Positions 5,378 to 6,738 of a stretch of 6,738 nt of DNA are shown piece by piece. A program made the position numbers and the translations under genes. A model generated the notes under the pieces. It did no database searches. It was not told the origin of the DNA and was given only the letters and a program-made list of their open reading frames with translations. Origin of the DNA: Nitrospirota bacterium (GTDB lineage: Bacteria > Nitrospirota > Nitrospiria > Nitrospirales > UBA8639); contig QIMB01000376.1 of the NCBI GenBank assembly GCA_003233615.1, forward strand, positions 1 to 6,738, written 5' to 3'. Position 1 is the first letter of the stretch. Each line of letters begins with the position of its first letter.

Positions 5378-6738
5378 ATGGAGGAGTTTCAATATCAGGA
5401 ACTATTTGAACATTCGGTGGATACGACGACCTATCGCAAACTTGCGTCGGATTATGTCTCTACGACCACATTCGAAGGTCAGGACATTCTCAAAGTACAG
5501 CCTGAGGCTCTCACGCTCTTGGCTCGTGAGGCGATGGACGATATTGCGCATTTATTGCGTTCGAGTCATCTTGAGCAATTAGCCAAAATCCTGGACGATC
5601 CCGAAGCCTCCGGGAATGACCGATTTGTGGTAATAGAACTTTTGAAAAATGCCAACATTGCGGCAGCCCGAGTGCTGCCAGGCTGTCAAGATACCGGAAC
5701 GGCCATTGCCTTGGGATATAAGGGGCAACACGTGTTTACCACCGGCGATGATGCCGAAGACATCTCACGCGGTATCTTTGAAGCATACAACCAACGAAAC
5801 TTACGGTACTCGCAAATGGCCCCGCTTGATATGTATACCGAAAAAAATACGGGTACAAATCTGCCTGCCCAAATTGATCTCTACGCGGAGCAGGGATCTG
5901 AGTATCGGTTTTTGTTTATCGCTAAAGGTGGAGGCTCGGCCAACAAAACATTTCTCTATCAAGAGACGAAAGCCCTGCTAAATCCAAAATCATTGATGAA
6001 GTTTGTGGCGGAAAAAATTCGTACATTGGGTACGTCGGCCTCGTCGGCCTGTCCACCGTATCACTTAGCCTTTGTTGTGGGCGGTCTGTCTGCAGAGTTT
6101 ACGTTGAAGACTGTCAAGCTTGCCAGTTGTCATTATTTAGATGATCTGCCCACTTCTGGAAACAATCAAGGCCGTGCGTTTCGAGACGTGGATTTAGAAA
6201 AAGACATATTTCAGCTCTGTGCAGAAACAGGGATTGGTGCACAATTTGGCGGGAAATACTTTGCACACGACGTGCGTGTAATCCGTCTGCCACGACATGG
6301 TGCCTCCTGCCCAGTTGGTTTGGGTGTGTCGTGCTCAGCGGATCGACAAATTTTAGGCAAGATTACTAAAGAGGGTGTGTTTCTTGAGCAACTTGAAACC
6401 AACCCGGCCCAGTATCTTCCCGAGGTCACCGAAGAAGACTTAGATGGGGAGGTTGTAAAGATCAACCTGAACCGGCCAATGGCAGAAATCTTAGCAGAGC
6501 TGCGAAAATATCCCGTAGCTACACGACTATCACTTACAGGTTCTATTGTTGTGGCGCGAGATATCGCCCATGCCCGACTCAAAGAACGGTTGGACGCTGG
6601 AAAAGGTCTTCCGCAATACCTCAAAGACCATGTCGTCTATTACGCGGGTCCCGCCAAGAAACCCAAAGGTCTGGCCTCGGGATCATTTGGCCCTACCACC
6701 GCAGGACGCATGGATTCGTATGTGGAGCAGTTTCAGTC
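5378..6738 (+). CDS. fumA: Class I fumarate hydratase (FumA/FumB type), 3' end outside window
   Basis: This is an Fe-S fumarase that interconverts fumarate and malate in the TCA cycle, in the cytoplasm. 453 codons are present of an expected 545-550. Start ATG 5378 follows AGAGGAG (5364-5370) by seven bases. The sequence closely follows E. coli FumA throughout: FEGQDILKVQPEALTLLARE, GCQDTGTAIALG, NTGTNLPAQIDLYAE, FGGKYFAHDVRVIRLPRHGA, SCPVGLGVSCSADR, then GPTTAGRMDSYVEQ at the edge. The three cluster ligands are Cys103, Cys225 and Cys319, matching FumA Cys105, Cys224 and Cys318. A 9-bp tandem duplication (6033-6050) adds three residues just before Cys225, giving GTSASSACPPYH where relatives have GTAACPPYH or GTSACPPYH. 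The catalytic His of RHGASC is present; the conserved C-terminal AKGNRS lysine region lies beyond the window. No frame break occurs. A 103-nt gap from the previous gene leaves open whether it has its own promoter. Its function differs from its neighbours', so co-operation with them is not assumed. Confidence 0.97.
   Translation, partial: MEEFQYQELFEHSVDTTTYRKLASDYVSTTTFEGQDILKVQPEALTLLAREAMDDIAHLLRSSHLEQLAKILDDPEASGNDRFVVIELLKNANIAAARVLPGCQDTGTAIALGYKGQHVFTTGDDAEDISRGIFEAYNQRNLRYSQMAPLDMYTEKNTGTNLPAQIDLYAEQGSEYRFLFIAKGGGSANKTFLYQETKALLNPKSLMKFVAEKIRTLGTSASSACPPYHLAFVVGGLSAEFTLKTVKLASCHYLDDLPTSGNNQGRAFRDVDLEKDIFQLCAETGIGAQFGGKYFAHDVRVIRLPRHGASCPVGLGVSCSADRQILGKITKEGVFLEQLETNPAQYLPEVTEEDLDGEVVKINLNRPMAEILAELRKYPVATRLSLTGSIVVARDIAHARLKERLDAGKGLPQYLKDHVVYYAGPAKKPKGLASGSFGPTTAGRMDSYVEQFQ
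6033..6050 (+). repeat. 9-bp perfect tandem duplication inside the fumarase gene
   Basis: CGTCGGCCT occurs at 6033-6041 and again immediately at 6042-6050. It is in frame and inserts three small residues (a Ser-Ser-Ala type addition), so the coding sequence runs Gly-Thr-Ser-Ala-Ser-Ser-Ala-Cys up to the second Fe-S ligand Cys225. The spacing between the first two ligand cysteines is 122 residues, against 119 in E. coli FumA, while the second-to-third spacing of 94 is unchanged. This localises the insertion. Replication slippage is the likely origin. Confidence 0.85.

Noticed and set aside
5331..5582. 83-codon + strand ORF beginning at TTG 5331
   Set aside because: It overlaps the fumarase start in another frame and has no ribosome site or recognisable motif.
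6211..6624. 137-codon ORF on the minus strand
   Set aside because: It is antisense to the fumarase gene, whose reading frame is unambiguous by similarity to FumA.

Overview
The window is bacterial DNA of roughly balanced base composition, with an AT-rich first 380 bases. Every gene recognised lies on the + strand. A glutathione-dependent enzyme and a two-domain class I (Fe-S) fumarase suggest a glutathione-using, Gram-negative-type bacterium. The genus cannot be fixed from the sequence alone.

Layout. Positions 1-416 are non-coding. They hold short repeats and then a near-consensus sigma70-type promoter (339-367), overlapped by a 33-bp imperfect palindrome (346-378) that looks like the operator of the MarR-family regulator starting at 417. 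Downstream on the same strand, with short gaps (the longest is 134 nt), come: a 49-codon ORF resembling a truncated DoxX (1009-1158); a VOC/glyoxalase-fold protein (1162-1563); an NmrA-like NAD(P)-binding protein (1722-2582); a second VOC gene broken by a frame change (2624-3011); a pirin gene broken by a frame change (3069-3937); a xi-class glutathione S-transferase of the glutathionyl-hydroquinone reductase type (3934-4872) whose start overlaps the pirin stop as ATGA; a small SnoaL/NTF2-like protein (4927-5274); and, after a 103-nt gap, the first 453 codons of a class I fumarase (from 5378, running off the window).

How they fit together. A MarR regulator, DoxX, VOC proteins, an NmrA-like (quinone-reductase-like) protein, pirin (known members act as quercetinases) and a glutathionyl-hydroquinone reductase are families repeatedly tied to quinone, catechol and electrophile stress. 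DoxX next to a VOC dioxygenase recalls Bacillus subtilis catDE and the MhqR-controlled mhq genes. I infer a MarR-controlled quinone/electrophile detoxification operon in which the regulator and promoter-operator remain intact while three members (DoxX, the second VOC, pirin) are truncated or frame-shifted. Two surviving enzymes also lack residues usually found in their active sites. The fumarase is probably a separate housekeeping function; it carries a 9-bp tandem duplication next to an Fe-S ligand cysteine.

The main uncertainty is whether the two internal frame changes are real or come from assembly or sequencing errors.
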